A stretch of DNA of 64,000 bases from Rhizophagus irregularis (Eukaryota > Glomeromycota > Glomeromycetes > Glomerales > Glomeraceae): contig NC_089450.1 in the NCBI RefSeq assembly GCF_026210795.1, forward strand, positions 1,364,001 to 1,428,000, given 5' to 3'. This document shows, piece by piece, positions 48,975 to 61,140 of the stretch. Under the pieces are notes generated by a model. The model ran no database searches. It was not told where the DNA came from and worked only from the letters and a program-made list of their open reading frames with translations. Position 1 is the first letter of the stretch; each line of letters begins with the position of its first letter. The position numbers and the translations under genes are program-made.

Positions 48975-49198
48975 TAAGGTTGCTTGCCGAAATCTAGGAG
49001 TTTAGGCAAGATGGCGTTTCGCCGAAAAGCGAAATTCTGCCAAAACTATATTAAAGTTATATTAAAAAACTGGCGAAACTTTGAAGAAAGGCGAAACTGC
49101 CAAAACTTATTATAAATGCCGAAACTATAATAAATCTATAGTAAAATTTTGACGAAACTAATCATAGGATTTTGAAGAGATTTAGATAAGCAACCTTA
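48975..49198 (-). mobile_element. hAT-like MITE of the TAAGGTTGC family, copy B (224 bp)
   Basis: The reverse complement of the element at 34807-35050, sharing GGCGTTTCGCCGAAAAGC and the TAAGGTTGC ends. The flanking 8-mers GTATTACC and GTGTTACC differ at one position. Confidence 0.8.
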
Positions 49199-49242
49199 GT
49201 GTTACCATAATTAGAAATTTGAAGATATGAAATTTAACATTT

Positions 49243-49796
49243 TAAAGCTGCCGCCCGAAATTATTTCCTAATTCCGAAATAATTTCGGCCAGAATTTTGT
49301 TTCCGAAATTCTTCCGAAATCCTGAAATCTTTCCGAAACTCCCGAAATTGTCCGAAACTTCTGATTGGCCTATTATAAAATCACATGACTTTATAAATTT
49401 GCTAAAATTTTATCTGTATTCTAATTCCATAATTCTGGCTCCGTAGCGATCTTCCTGACACGTGTAGCTTCGTTTTAAGCCTATGTTCAATTTGTGTAAC
49501 ATCAGTGCATAAAGACGCATAATTTCCTTATATGGTATATACGTTACACAAAGCGAACATAGGCTTAAATCGAAGCTACACGTGTCAGGAAGATCGCTAC
49601 GGAGCCAGAATTATGGTATTAAAATACAGTTATAATTTTGGTAAAAATTTTAATTTTGGTCACGTGATATTATAACAGCCAATCAGAATTTCGGAATAGT
49701 TTCGGCATTTCGGAATTAAGTATTTTTCCTAAATTAATTTTACCATTTCGGTTTCGGCAAATGGTAAAATTCCCTAATTTCGGGCGGCAAGCTTTA
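49243..49796. mobile_element. Foldback MITE, 554 bp, exact 8-bp target duplication
   Basis: The ends TAAAGCTGCCGCCCGAAATT and AATTTCGGGCGGCAAGCTTTA are inverted. An exact 8-bp TAACATTT flanks both sides (49235-49242, 49797-49804), as for hAT elements. In the middle a near-perfect GC-richer palindrome (about 49427-49516 and 49540-49617) includes CTGGCTCCGTAGCGATCTTC and GACACGTGTAGCTTCG with their complements. Non-coding. Confidence 0.9.
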
Positions 49797-49804
49797 TAAC
49801 ATTT

Positions 49805-50866
49805 ACATTTTTCCTGTCACTAATAATTTCATATGGAAATTTATATCTCTCTATAATTCTGTTATTATTTGTAAACATTTGTAATTATATATTATCTTTC
49901 CTTAAAGAGTTAAGATTTAATAAGGCATAAGAATTACCCTTATAAATATTGTATAACACATTCAAACTGGTTATATGTTTGGGTTTATTAGCCCTTAAAT
50001 ATGTAACATTGATAGATAATCTTTTTTTTTATCAATTATTTTGAATGAATTCAACACCAAAAATGAAGGAAAGTTGAAAAAGTTATATATTAAAAGTTGT
50101 GAAAATTATTATAAATGATGGTTATAAGCTTGTTTTTAATATCTTTATTCAATTTACTCATCCATCCATATAAGTGAACCAAGCCCTTCTGTTAACTAAA
50201 AAAGCACTTACGTTATGGTGAGTCTAATACCCAGAAAAACAAAAGAAAGAAAACAATATTTTCTCAAAAAACTTGCAAGTTTTTTCTAAATATTGTAGAC
50301 TGTAAATCAAGAATTCTATTTTTACAAACAAAAATGTATTTTTTAGTTACTTTTTTGTGAACTTAATTTTTGAAAATTTTTTGGGCGTAAAATCTATCAA
50401 AAAGAATTTCAGCAATAAATCATTTTTTTAAAATAATTTTATATAATAATTATTAAATATTTACTATATATAATTAAAAGAAAAAATTTCTTAATTCTAA
50501 TACAATTACTTATAAATTAATAGTATATTATAAAGTTTTATCATTATTTTCTTTTTAATAGCATTTTTTATATATATATATATAAGAAAATTCATCTTAA
50601 AAATAAAATTTCCTTTAAATTAAACTTATTAAAAGTAGATTTTTTAAGTTAAAAAAACTAGTTAATTAATTATTTTTTGTATAAATTTGCAAAAAACTAA
50701 TTTTTATAATAAATTTTTTTTTAATTAAAAAGATGATCAATTAATCAAATTTTTTGTTATTCATAAATTTTGTTAAAATTATTATTAAATCTATTTTAAT
50801 GTTGTAAATTATTTTTTAATTAAAAATTTAACTAAATATAATGGTTTTTTTATTATTTAAATTAAC
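49805..50866. other. AT-rich spacer
   Basis: No gene or repeat recognised apart from a (TA) run at 50570-50584. Confidence 0.55.
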
Positions 50867-51560
50867 TTTACAGAAACCTTAAATTTTTGAATAATACCAA
50901 ATTAATATAATAATGATATTAAATATATATCATAATAATATTGATTTGCAAATGATATCATTATGATATCATAATGATATCATTTTAATATTAGTTCAAT
51001 ATATCAAAATAATATTGTAAAGATATTTGCTTGAAAAAATATCAGATTGATATCATCTTAATATTGTTATAATAACAATAATTTTTTTGAAAAATAGGAA
51101 GTAAATATAATATTAATAAGATATTATTTCAATATTAATTCAATATTAATATAACATCATAAAGATATTACTTTATAATTATCTAATCAACATCATACTA
51201 TCAATATTGACAAAATAACAAATTGACATTATTTTAATATTATTAGAGTAATAATAAATTTTTTAATAAATGCAATATTGATATAATATTATTTTAATAT
51301 TCATTCAATATCAAAATAATATCATAAAGATATTACTTTATAATTATCTAATTGACATCTTATCAATATTAACAAAATAGCGAATCAATATTATTTTGAT
51401 ATTGTTGAAATAATAAATTTTTAAAAATGTACTAGTATAAATATATATTGATATAATATCATTTCAATATTAATTTAGTATCAAAAAGATATTATAAAGA
51501 TATTATTACTTTTAAAAATATTAATATTATTAAATTCAATTTTACAATATTTTAATAATT
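50867..51560. repeat. Diffuse AATATTATTTTGATATC-type repeat field
   Basis: Dense short motifs such as GATATTA, TCAATATTAA and ATAATATCA in both orientations, partly arranged in blocks of about 110-120 bp (TTTATAATTATCTAAT at 51172 and 51342). It begins with CTTTACAGAAACCTTAA, which also starts the similar field at 51812. Confidence 0.6.
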
Positions 51561-51663
51561 TGTAATCTAATTTAAAAAGTTAAGGAACAAATTGCCACTC
51601 AACTGGAAAACTTTAATAATGCCAATTTATGCAAATTATCGCTAAAAATGGCTAATACTAGGT

Positions 51664-52573
51664 CATCCTGTAGCCTACTACTAAGATAAGGTTTACATAT
51701 AAAACTTTTTGAAGATTCTACTATAAAAGGAAATTTTATGTTATATTGTTATGATTTTTTTCCTTTTTAGTCAATTAACCAATAGAATTTAAGCAAATCC
51801 TAAGATAACTTTACAGAAACTTTAAGTTTTCAAGTAATATTATTTTGATATTATTTTGATATTATTTCAATATCAATTTAATATCGATACGATATTGAAA
51901 TAAAATATTATTACTTTAATATCAAAATGATATCGAAATAGTATCAAAATGATATCAAAATGATAATAGAAATAATATCAAAACAACATCTTTAAGTTTA
52001 ATTTAAAAATGTCATTTCAATGTTATCATTTTAATTATCATTTCAATATCATTTCAATATCAATTTAATATCGAAATGATATCAAAATGATAATACTTTA
52101 TTTTAATATCATATTGATATTAAATCAATATTGAAATAATATCAAAATAATATCAAAATTAGTAGTGTTCCGCATGAATCAAATTTCTCCTCTGAAATTC
52201 GATTCAATTTAGACTCGATTTGGACTCGATTCGACCCCCAAAAATTATTATCTCAGGATCCAGTGATCCAATTTTAATGATCTTTTTTTTAATCGATAGG
52301 CCTCGTTGCCCTGATCAAAATAAAAAAAGATCATCGAAATCGGACCGCTAGATCAAAAGATATTCACAAAATACGTTTTTCTTATTCAGGAGCAATCAGG
52401 GTCACACCGTGTCATGAATCAATTCGTGCGGAATACTAATCAAAATAATACCGTTAAGATAAACTTAACGATATTGATTCTATATTAATTAAAAATGTTA
52501 AGTTTCTGTAAAGAAGATTTTATATGAAAGTGAAATTTCTACTAATAACATATCTTAGTAGTAGGCGGGGTCC
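51664..52573. mobile_element. Nested inverted-repeat elements around a GATATC-rich core
   Basis: Outer inverted ends: GCCTACTACTAAGATA (about 51673) against TATCTTAGTAGTAGGC (about 52551). Inside, CTTTACAGAAACTTTAA (51813 on) is matched by TTAAGTTTCTGTAAAG (about 52498). Within that, AATATCATTTTGATATC-like simple repeats fill the space, and the MITE at 52160-52438 is inserted. So three levels of insertion are seen. No coding capacity. Confidence 0.65.
52160..52438. mobile_element. hAT-like MITE, 279 bp, exact 8-bp target duplication
   Basis: The ends TAGTAGTGTTCCGCATGAATC and, complemented, TAGTATTCCGCACGAATTG are bordered by ATCAAAAT on both sides (52152-52159, 52439-52446). The middle part (ATCTCAGGATCCAGTGATCC) resembles the core of the 297-bp MITE family (ATCTCGGCATCCAGTGGTCC), although the ends differ. 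Confidence 0.82.
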
Positions 52574-52844
52574 TACTACAACATAACACTATTTGGTTAA
52601 CTACAAAACAATTAAATAAATAGGGTATTGCTAAATATCACCAGTGGCAGTATTGTACAGCGGATAATATCCGCCAAAATTTGCCAGACACAGACATTTC
52701 AGAACATATCCAGAATTTTCATCTGATCACATGTCCCATATTACCGTTATCAACCGGGACATGTCCTACCATTTTTGAGGTTGTCCAGCACAATAATTAT
52801 ATTTTCGCTGGTCTGCGCTAAGCCACAAATAATTTTTTTCAAAT

Positions 52845-55301
52845 ATGCCATTTCTGTCTATACTAACTAAATATATTGTTAAAACAGAAGAAAAGGTTAA
52901 TAAAAGTAATCTTAAAACCTTTTGTAAAGTATGTATAGAAGTGCTTGGAAAAGAAGAGGGACGTAAGATTTTATTTTCAAATAAAACAGACTGAATAGTT
53001 CAACATTTCAAAAAATGTACACATTTTCTTGCCAAGTCAAATGAAGAAGAACGAATGGTAATTTTTGCACTTTCACGAAGCAAAGAAACAGATACTAATG
53101 TTGTTTCAAGCTTAATTCCTAGTAAAAGATCACATAAATATTTTAAACTTTTATTTTTATAAATTATTTTGTATAATTATATTGTTTAAATAAAAATTAC
53201 TTTTATAATTATTATTTTAGTCGTAGATACTATATCATCACAACAATCATCAAAACCACCATCTCTAAGGTTGCGGACGAAACTCTATAGTAAACGTGAA
53301 ACTTGACAAAACTATATTAAAATATTAATAAAAATTTGGCGAAACTTGACTATAAAAATCATATAAAATGACAAAACTATAATAAACTCTTATAAAAAAA
53401 TTAACGAAATTGAGGTTTAGATATTTTGCCAAATTCAAAAACCAGTTTAACCCGCAACCTTAATCATCTCACAAAATAATCAATTGGTCTTCATATTACG
53501 GACTTATGGATAATGTTATTGTTCAAAGTCTATCTAAGGAAGATTTTAAAAATTCCATATGTTACTACTTTGACTTACAGTTTCTTATGGATGGGCATTA
53601 TCATGGATCAATAATCCTAAAGCAAAGGAATTGTTTGAATTTTTAAATCCTTTTCTTAAGTTGCCTGACTGTTGTGTTCTTAGTGGTGATATTTTAGATA
53701 AAGTTGTTGTTAAATTAGATGATGCTATGGATATTGCACTTAAAGAAGATCCAGTAGGTGTGATTTTAACTTTTGACAGTTGGACTAATGTCAATAATGA
53801 ACAGCTATTAGAAACAGTCTTATTAACTTTAGAAGGAAAACCCTATGTTTGAAAAGCAATGGATATAAGTTCTGAGTGTGAGAATTATATTGGAGTAATA
53901 AATAAAACTGAAAAAATGCTTGAAGATTTAAAGAAAAAAGAAATCACTGTTTGTGCTATTGTTATTGATAGTGCATCAGCATATGCAACAGCTCGGTATG
54001 GTGAAACTTATCATTACTTTTAATTTACTTATTTAATAACTTAAAACTTATTGTTTTTTACTCTATTAGACATCGATTAAGAATATCCAATAGATCAGTT
54101 GTATTCTTACCGTGCTTTGCCTACCAATTCAACTTCTGCATGGGTGAGATTTTTAAAGAGCCTTTGGAGTTTAAGACTTCAATTGATTGTGCAATCTGAC
54201 TTGCCACTTATTTTTAAAATGCTAATCATAAATATTTTATTGCACGATTACAAGATCAACAATGAGAAACTTATAAAAAATATATTGCAATAGCTGTTCC
54301 TGGTGAAACACGCTAGAATAGTCTTTATAATATGTGTATTAGTCTTCTAAAAATTCAAAGGGCATTGCAAATAAGTTTATTATTTTATTATTATTTATTA
54401 GTGTTAAATTTTTAATTTAATTCTTTATTTTTCTCATTAGATATTAGCTATTAATTATGAACCACCAGTAGTTGCATCTTGTCGCTAAGCAGGAGAAGAA
54501 CTAACTTTATTACGTGAAATATTTAAAATTATTAATTCTGCTACATTCTGAAATTAAATTACAATTATTAGTCAAATACTTGATCCATATTGCAAATTAT
54601 TTAATGTATTATAACATGATAAATTTCAAGTTATATATAGCATGGGTTATTTAGCTCAATTTTGGTCAAATTATTCAGATACAACATTAGCTTCAAAAAT
54701 GATTAATAGATTGGAAAAACATTTGAAGGAATGGAAACAACCCTCCTTTTACTTTCCTATTTACTACATCCTGAATATAGGATGGAACAATTCAATGATT
54801 CAGTTTCTAATATTAATTATTCAGAATTTGGAAAGTAGCTCATGTACTATTATCATGCATGGTTTGGAAAGGAACCAAAATGCATTCTTAGTGAATTTAA
54901 TGATTTTCAGTTAGCTCAATATCTATTTGATCTTAATACATATAGATAATTTAACAATGATGTTTGGTATTATTGGTGTTTTGCTAGTGTTTCAACAAAT
55001 GAACTGGGATTTATAGCTTGTAGAGTTTTTGGTATTTGTGTAAATGCCGCTTTTGTTGAAAGATTGTGGAGCTGTATGGGTTCTTACAATCAAAACATCA
55101 TAATCGATTAATGGTAAGTTTAAATATATATTTTTTTAATTTATTATATTTATTACATAATATAGTATTTTAATGTTTTCTTTATTATATTATATAGTTA
55201 ACTAAAGCTCTTTCAATGAGTAAATTGAGAGCTGATATTATATATAGTCATCGTCTTCATAATAATTCATTATTAATTACTAAACCTATTATTGATGACA
55301 T
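52845..55301 (+). pseudogene. hAT transposase, broken
   Basis: Starts MPFLSILTKYIVK with a BED-type zinc finger (FCKVC ... IVQHFKKC) containing a stop near 52992. After the MITE the catalytic-core segments appear: ILTFDSWTNVNNEQLL (about 53762-53805) and VIDSASAYATA (about 53961-53996). The FLPCFAYQFNFC/GEIFKE part (frame 54110) follows, then ANHKYFIARL. The C-terminal dimerisation region (NAAFVERLWSCMG, about 55045-55080) and MSKLRADI come last. Several stops and frame changes occur, plus at least two introns. The coding region ends abruptly at a TA where a Tigger element begins (55302). Confidence 0.82.
53266..53462. mobile_element. hAT-like MITE of the TAAGGTTGC family, copy C (197 bp)
   Basis: The ends TAAGGTTGCGG and CCCGCAACCTTA are inverted. 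Flanking 8-mers ACCATCTC and ATCATCTC differ at one position. It shares GGCGAAACTTGA/ACGAAACT segments with copies at 34807 and 48975 but is more decayed. It interrupts the hAT transposase pseudogene. Confidence 0.75.
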
Positions 55302-55303
55302 TA

Positions 55304-56740
55304 CAGTCAACTCTCTATAAATGCACCCTATATAAGTGCACACCCTGTTTAAATGCACTGCTCAGCTTGGTCCCGAGTTGGGGAATTAGTGCTAAATGCA
55401 CCCTCTTTTCTATACACCGTGCAATGATTTTCTGATCCCGATTATATAGAAATTTCCACTTAAATGCACTCACGTGACTTTGTGCAATTATAGTTTTGAC
55501 CGGAACTAATGAAATTACCTAAATAAATAAAATGTAGGTTCGTGTAAATCCTTTTAAGGCTAATTATAGTGTACGAAATCCATATTATTAAGTAATTTAT
55601 CTAAATAAAGTTATTGTACTTATCTCTACCCCTAAGTAATATTTTATATATAAATACTATAACGCGCTGCGGCTGCGGTAGTGCTGCGGTTTTCTCACGT
55701 TGCTTGAAATATGCCACCTAAAAAAAAAATTACTCTAACTGATAACCAAAAGTATGAACTCTGTCTTTATGCTAATAGTAATAAAGAGAATCGAGCTCAC
55801 TATGTAAATTGGGTTAAACAAAAATGGGGAGTTGAAGTTGACAAAACTACAATAACACGAATTTTACAAACAAGAGAAAAATGACTTTCAACCGAAATTA
55901 TTCAACCAAATCAAAAGCGGCATAAACCTGTCACCTATCCAGAACTTGAGGTTGCTCTAAAGGAGTTTGTGCTGAATTATCAGCACCGAGCAATTTTAAG
56001 TGATGCAATTTTAATTGAAAAAGCTAAACTAATAGCAGAAGGGTTGGGAATTTCTGAAAATAAATTGCAATTTTCTAATCATGTATTTTGCCGATTTAAG
56101 AGTAAGTGTGAATGGAATTCGTCAGCAAAAGCTTCAAGGAGAAGCGGCATCTGCTGATCAAACTGCAATTCTTGAAGCTTTACCAATATTGCGTGAAAAA
56201 TGTGCTAATTATTCACCTGAGAGGATTTATAATATGGATAAGACGGGGCTTTTCTATCGGTATATTATCAAATTATTATTATAATTTATTAATATCTTTA
56301 CTGAAAAATACTCTTGCAGATTAGAACCAGATCGAACATTAGCTACAAGACGCATTTCTGGACGTAAAAAAAATAAGGAACGTCTATCTATAGCTTTATG
56401 TGCAAATGCTGATGGATCACATAAATTACCTCCCCTAATAATTGGAAAATATGCAAATCCACGGTGTTTTAAAAACATTAATATTCGCAACCTGTCAATC
56501 ACATACTGAAATAATAATAAGGCATGGATGCTTACAACTCTCTTTCAAGATTGGCTTCGTGATTTTGATCGACAGGTTGGCCAAAAGCATAGAGGTCAAC
56601 GCGTTCTGCTATTGCTTAATAACTGTTCAAGCCACAAGATAGAGGGTTTGAATCTTTTAAATGTTGATGTTCACTTTCTACTACCAAACACAACTTCGAA
56701 GATCCAGCCAATGAGATACAAAACTTTGTAATAATAATTG
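55304..56740 (+). mobile_element. Tigger/pogo transposon, 3'-truncated, inserted in the hAT gene
   Basis: The left terminal repeat CAGTCAACTCTCTATAAATG begins right after TA at 55302-55303. The next 150 bp repeat TAAATGCAC / AAGTGCAC motifs. No matching right end (an inverted AGAGAGTTGACTG) was found before the LINE copy at 61998, so the 3' half is lost or was replaced. Confidence 0.78.
55711..56731 (+). pseudogene. Tigger-type DDE transposase, truncated and mutated
   Basis: Starts MPPKKKITLTDNQKYELC with a helix-turn-helix (pogo/Psq-type) domain, then a CENP-B-like second HTH (PELEVALKEFVLNYQHRAIL). The DDE core follows. The first Asp lies in IYNMDKTGLFYR (about 56229-56262) and a short intron follows (about 56264-56320). 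RLEPDRTLATRR and KERLSIALCANADGS come next. Where the second catalytic Asp is expected (LLLDN in the family) the sequence reads LLLLNNCSSH, so it is Asn. The ORF ends at NTTSKIQPM, before the third acidic residue. There is a TGA at about 55881-55883, a frame change near 56100 and a stop near 56508. It is dead. Confidence 0.85.
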
Positions 56741-57158
56741 CCCTCCTATTATCTATAATTTTGTTATTTAAAAAGTAATATTTAATAATAGTAATTTTTA
56801 TTTTTTTGTATATTTCTATGTATACCGATGGTGAAAAAGCGTATATTTTTTTGCCAAATTTTGCCTGTATAATGATACTTATCTCAAATTCTAATCAGTA
56901 GATTTATAAGATTTTGGTATCAAAAGATTCTTCTCTTCAAAAAAAATATTTTTTTCTATGGTAAAAAATAATATTAACTTAATAAAATTACATGTTAAAA
57001 GAAAAATAAAGTTTAAAACATAGTAAAATATGACCTCAATTATAATTATCCGGGATCCTAGTAATCGTCACCACACCACTTAATTTTAGCCGAAAATTAT
57101 AATTTTGGCCAGAGTTAAAAACACATCATAAATTTTTTTTCAAAAATTTCAATTTAAA
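56741..57158. other. AT-rich spacer between the Tigger remnant and the array element
   Basis: No gene. It contains ATCCGGGATCCTAG (about 57048), reminiscent of the end of the 297-bp MITE family, and an AATTATAATTTTGGCCAGA block similar to one upstream of both LINE copies. Confidence 0.45.
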
Positions 57159-57649
57159 CATCGGGAAATTTTTTGGGGAGCAGATCTGCGCAGATTTTCA
57201 GAAATTATATCTGCGCAGATCTTATACCCTGGCGCAAAACATTAAAGGAAAAATCCAATAAAAAACTGCGCAGATTTTAAAAATAACAAAGTTCTGCGCA
57301 GATTTTTAAATAAAAAACCTTTGAAATACCTCAGCAATTTTTTTCGGTAAAAATCTGCATCACAATAATTTATTTATATAATCAAAATTACTTTTTTATT
57401 ATTATTATATATTAACAAGTTTACAAATACAATTGAAATCTATTACTAGTCATTGCTATTTATCATCTCTTTACTGCACATTTACATGTTGTTAATGGTT
57501 TGGACATTGTTCCAGTTGGTTCGATTCCAACAAACAACAAAATAAAATAGAAAATCAGAGATGTTTGTTAGAAATAAGAAAATCATTTCAAAGTTATTAC
57601 TTTTGAAATGTTTGACACGAAATCTCAGGATCTAAAAAATAAAGTAAAA

Positions 57650-60600
57650 TGAACGTTAGTAGAACGTTCGTTAAAGAAGAATAAAAAATAAAAATTATAA
57701 AGAATTTTGAAGATATACCTTCAAATTCTTTCGTCCAGGAGCCAGAGAAAAAAACCCTACAGAAAAAAACAACTGAAACGTTAGTAAACATTTCGCAAAT
57801 TAAAAAACATGAAAGAATTTCGAAGGAATTTTACCTTCGAAATTTCGTCCAGAAGCCGTAAACCTGCAAAAAGTAAAAAGAAAAGACAAATGAAACGTTA
57901 GTAAATGTTTCGTTAAACATTAAAAAAAAATTAATTTCGAAGGTAAATACCTTCGAAATCCTGAAAAAATCTCCAAGTCTGGTTTGTCTAAAGAAGCCCG
58001 GCGTCCCTATATAAAGAAGAAAGAACATTAGAAACGTTCTTTGAAAAAAAAATAAATTTTAAAGTTTTGCAACAAGAGTTGCGAAACTTACCATTTACCC
58101 GTTTCGGGAACCTTAGAGTATCGAAACCTACAACAAAAAAGAAAAACAAAACGTTAGCTAACGTTTCGTTTAAATAAAAACAAAAAAAAATAGAATTTCG
58201 AAGGTTACCTTAGAAATTCTGTTCAGGAGCGTCCAGAGAGCCGTGTTCCTACAAAATACAAAACAAATGTTAGAAAACGCTTCGTTAAGTATAATTATTA
58301 AAAAAAAATTTTTTCGAAGGTTTCACCTTCGATATGGGAGACCAAACTCATTTTCGGCTTCCTTTACCTAAAAAAAATAAAATACAAACGTTAGTTAACG
58401 TTCGTTTAAATAAAAAAGAAAAAAAAATTTCGAAGGTTTTACCTTCGATATGGGAGCCCGGAATTCGTTTTTGGATTCCCTTGCCTAAAAAAAAAGGAAA
58501 TACGAACGTTAGTTACGTTCGTTAATAAATTAAATAAAAAAAAATTTTTTTTTACGAAGATTTTACCTTCGTATGGGAAAACCTTCGTATGGGAGTCCAA
58601 GTTTTCGGCTTCCTTTATCTAAAAAAAAGGAAATACGAACGTTAGTTACGTTCATCAATAAATAAAAAAGAAAAAAAAATTTCAAAGGTTTTACCTTCGA
58701 TATGGGAGTCCAGAACTCGTTTTCGGATTCCCTTGCCTAAAAAAAAAGAAACACGAACGTTAGTTAACGTTCGTTAATAAAAATATTAAAAAAAATAAAA
58801 TTTTCGAAGGGTTTTACCTTCGATATAGGAGTCCGGAACTCGGTTTCGGATTTCCTTGCCTAAAAAAAAAGACGAAACGTTTGTTAACGTTTCGCTAAAT
58901 AAAAATATTAAAAAAAATTAATTTTTTCGAAGGGTCTTACCTTCGATATGGGAGTCTGGAACTTGTTTCGGATTCCTTTGCCTAAAAAAAGAGACAAAAC
59001 ATTAGAAACGTTTCGTCAATAAATTAATTAAAAAAAAATTAATTTTTGAAGGTTTGTTTTACCTTCGATATGGAAGTCCGGAACTTGTTTCAGCTTCCTT
59101 TACCTGAAAAAAAAGAAACGAAACGTTATAAACTGAACGTTTCGTTAATAAATTAATTAAAAGAAATAATTTGAAAGTTTTACCTTCAAACAGAACTTTC
59201 AAATGGGTCCGAAACATACCTTCAGCGTTCTGGACCTATAAAATATAAAAACGAACGTAACTAACGTTCGTTAAAGTTAAATTATAAAAAAAAAAATATT
59301 TCGAAGATTTTTACCTTCAAAATAAACGTCTGGAGCCGTTCTTTGGCGTCCAGGACCTATAAAACGTAAAAACGAACGTTGATTAATGTTCGTTAAAATA
59401 AAATTAAAAAAATATTTCGAAGGTAAACTTTACCTTCGAAATAAATGTCCGGAGCCATTCTTTGGTGTCCAGGACCTATAAAACGTAAAAACGAACGTTA
59501 ATTAATGTTTGTTAAAATAAAATTAAAAAAATATTTCGAAGGTAAACTTTACCTTCGAAATAAACGTCCGGAGCCATTCTTTGGCGTCCAGGACCTATAA
59601 AACGTAAAAACGAACGTTAATTAACGTTCGTTAAAATAAAATTAAAAAAAATATTTTGAAGGTAAACTTTACCTTCGAAATAAACGTCCGGAGCCGTTCT
59701 TCAGTGCCCAGGATCTAAAAACATGAAAAACGAACGCACCAACGTTCGTTAAAATAAAATTGTAAAAATATTTCAAGGTAAACTTTACCTTCGAAATAAA
59801 CGTCCAGAGCCATTCTTTTAACGGCCCAGGACCTAGGAAAACGTAAAAACGAACGTTAATTAACGTTCGTTAAAATAAAATTAAAAAAATATTTCGAAGG
59901 TAAACTTTACCTTCGAAATAAACGTCCGGAGCCATTCTTCAGCACCCAGGACCTAAAAACATGAAAAATGAACGTTAATTAACGTTCATTAAAATAAAAT
60001 TAAAAAAATATTTCAAGGTAAACTTTACCTTCGAAATAAACGTCCGAGCCATTCTTTAGGCGGCCCACCTATAAAACATAAAAATGAACGTTAATTAACG
60101 TTCGTTAAAATAAAATTAAAAAAAATATTTCGAAGGTAAACTTTACCTTCGAAATAAACATCCGGAGCCGTTCTTCGGCACCCAGGACCTAAAAATATGA
60201 AAAACGAACGTTAATTAACGTTCGTTAAAATAAAATTAAAAAAATATTTTGAAGGTAAACTTTACTTTCAAAATAAACATCCGGAGCCGTTCTTTGGTGT
60301 CCAGGACCTATAAAATGTAAAAACGAACGTTAGCGACGTTCGTTAAATAAAAATATAAAAAAAAATTTTGAAGGTAAAGGTTTTACCTTCGAAATAAGAG
60401 TCCGGAGCCGTTCTTTGGCGTCCAGGACAAGAAAATAATAAACCGAACGTTGGACAACGTCCAGTATATAAAAAATATTAGTTTCGAAGTTTTACCTTCG
60501 AAATAGAGTCCAGAACTGGTACTTTCAGCGCTCTGGACTTACAAAAAAAAAAATAAAACGAACTTTAGCTAATGTTTCGTTAAATTTTTTTTTTTTTGAA

Positions 60601-60715
60601 ATGGAGTCCAGGACGTACCTTTTGTGTTCTGGATTAATAAAACGAACATTTTCTAACGTTCGTTAAATAATACTAATATCAAAGTTTGAAATAGAGTACC
60701 TTCGGCGTTCTGTAA
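57650..60715. repeat. Tandem array of about 26 units (about 110-125 bp), each with two palindromes
   Basis: Each unit joins a palindrome AACGAACGTT-spacer-AACGTTCGTT, an AAAATAAAATTAAAAA run, a second palindrome TTCGAAGGTAAA-C-TTTACCTTCGAA, then a CGTCCGGAGCC(G/A)TTCTTTGGCGTCCAGGACC-type block (described in parts) and ATAAAACGTAAA. In the central units (59370-60340) the first palindrome is perfect over 24 bp and the second over 25 bp apart from its middle base, and units are about 120 bp apart. Toward the left edge units drift (GATATGGGAGTCC, GGATTCCCTTGCC variants), and compensating changes keep several arms paired. No coding frame spans units. Confidence 0.9.
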
Positions 60716-61140
60716 AATGTATTTTTTGAAGGAGATAAAGGAGTCCGACATCTTTTTAGTCCGAATCTCCTGCATGTTGCAGATTATATGCCGAATGTTG
60801 GACGAATTTGCCTTAAAGACTCCGAACCTTGCAAATAAATTTTTTTTTAAAAAAAAAAATTTCTCTGATAAGTTTCAAAGCTTAAAAAACTATAATAGAA
60901 ATATTTTTTCTTTGGAATCTTTAACAGATTATTTCTTAAAAGGTGTTGTAGAAAAAATTATTTCACTTCTTTAGTAATAAGTGTTGTAGAAAAAATTATT
61001 TTTTTAAAGTCTTGTAAAGTTTTTTTTTTAAAGAGTATTGTAAAAAAAATTAAATCAAGTTAGAGTTAATCAAAGTTTAAATATTAAATCAATGATGAAA
61101 TTGCAGATCGAACTGATATTTTAATGAAAAAAAAGCAAAA
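60716..61140. other. Right flank of the palindrome array
   Basis: AT-rich, with a short open frame (60717-60974, phenylalanine- and lysine-rich) that has no recognisable motif and starts within the last array unit. A GTGTTGTAGAAAAAATTATTT block repeats at 60942 and 60981. Confidence 0.5.

Noticed and set aside
50570-50584. TA microsatellite as a functional site
   Set aside because: Short and ordinary in such AT-rich DNA.
57440-57560. tRNA gene suggested by GGTTCGATTCCAAC
   Set aside because: No A box, no cloverleaf stems at the right spacing and no acceptor stem could be formed.
57650-60715. CRISPR array
   Set aside because: Regular units, but the whole unit is repeated with no unique spacers, repeats are far too long, the genome is eukaryotic and no cas genes are present.
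60717-60974. Gene at the right end of the palindrome array
   Set aside because: The frame begins inside the last array unit, is rich in Phe and Lys codons from A/T runs, and has no motif.
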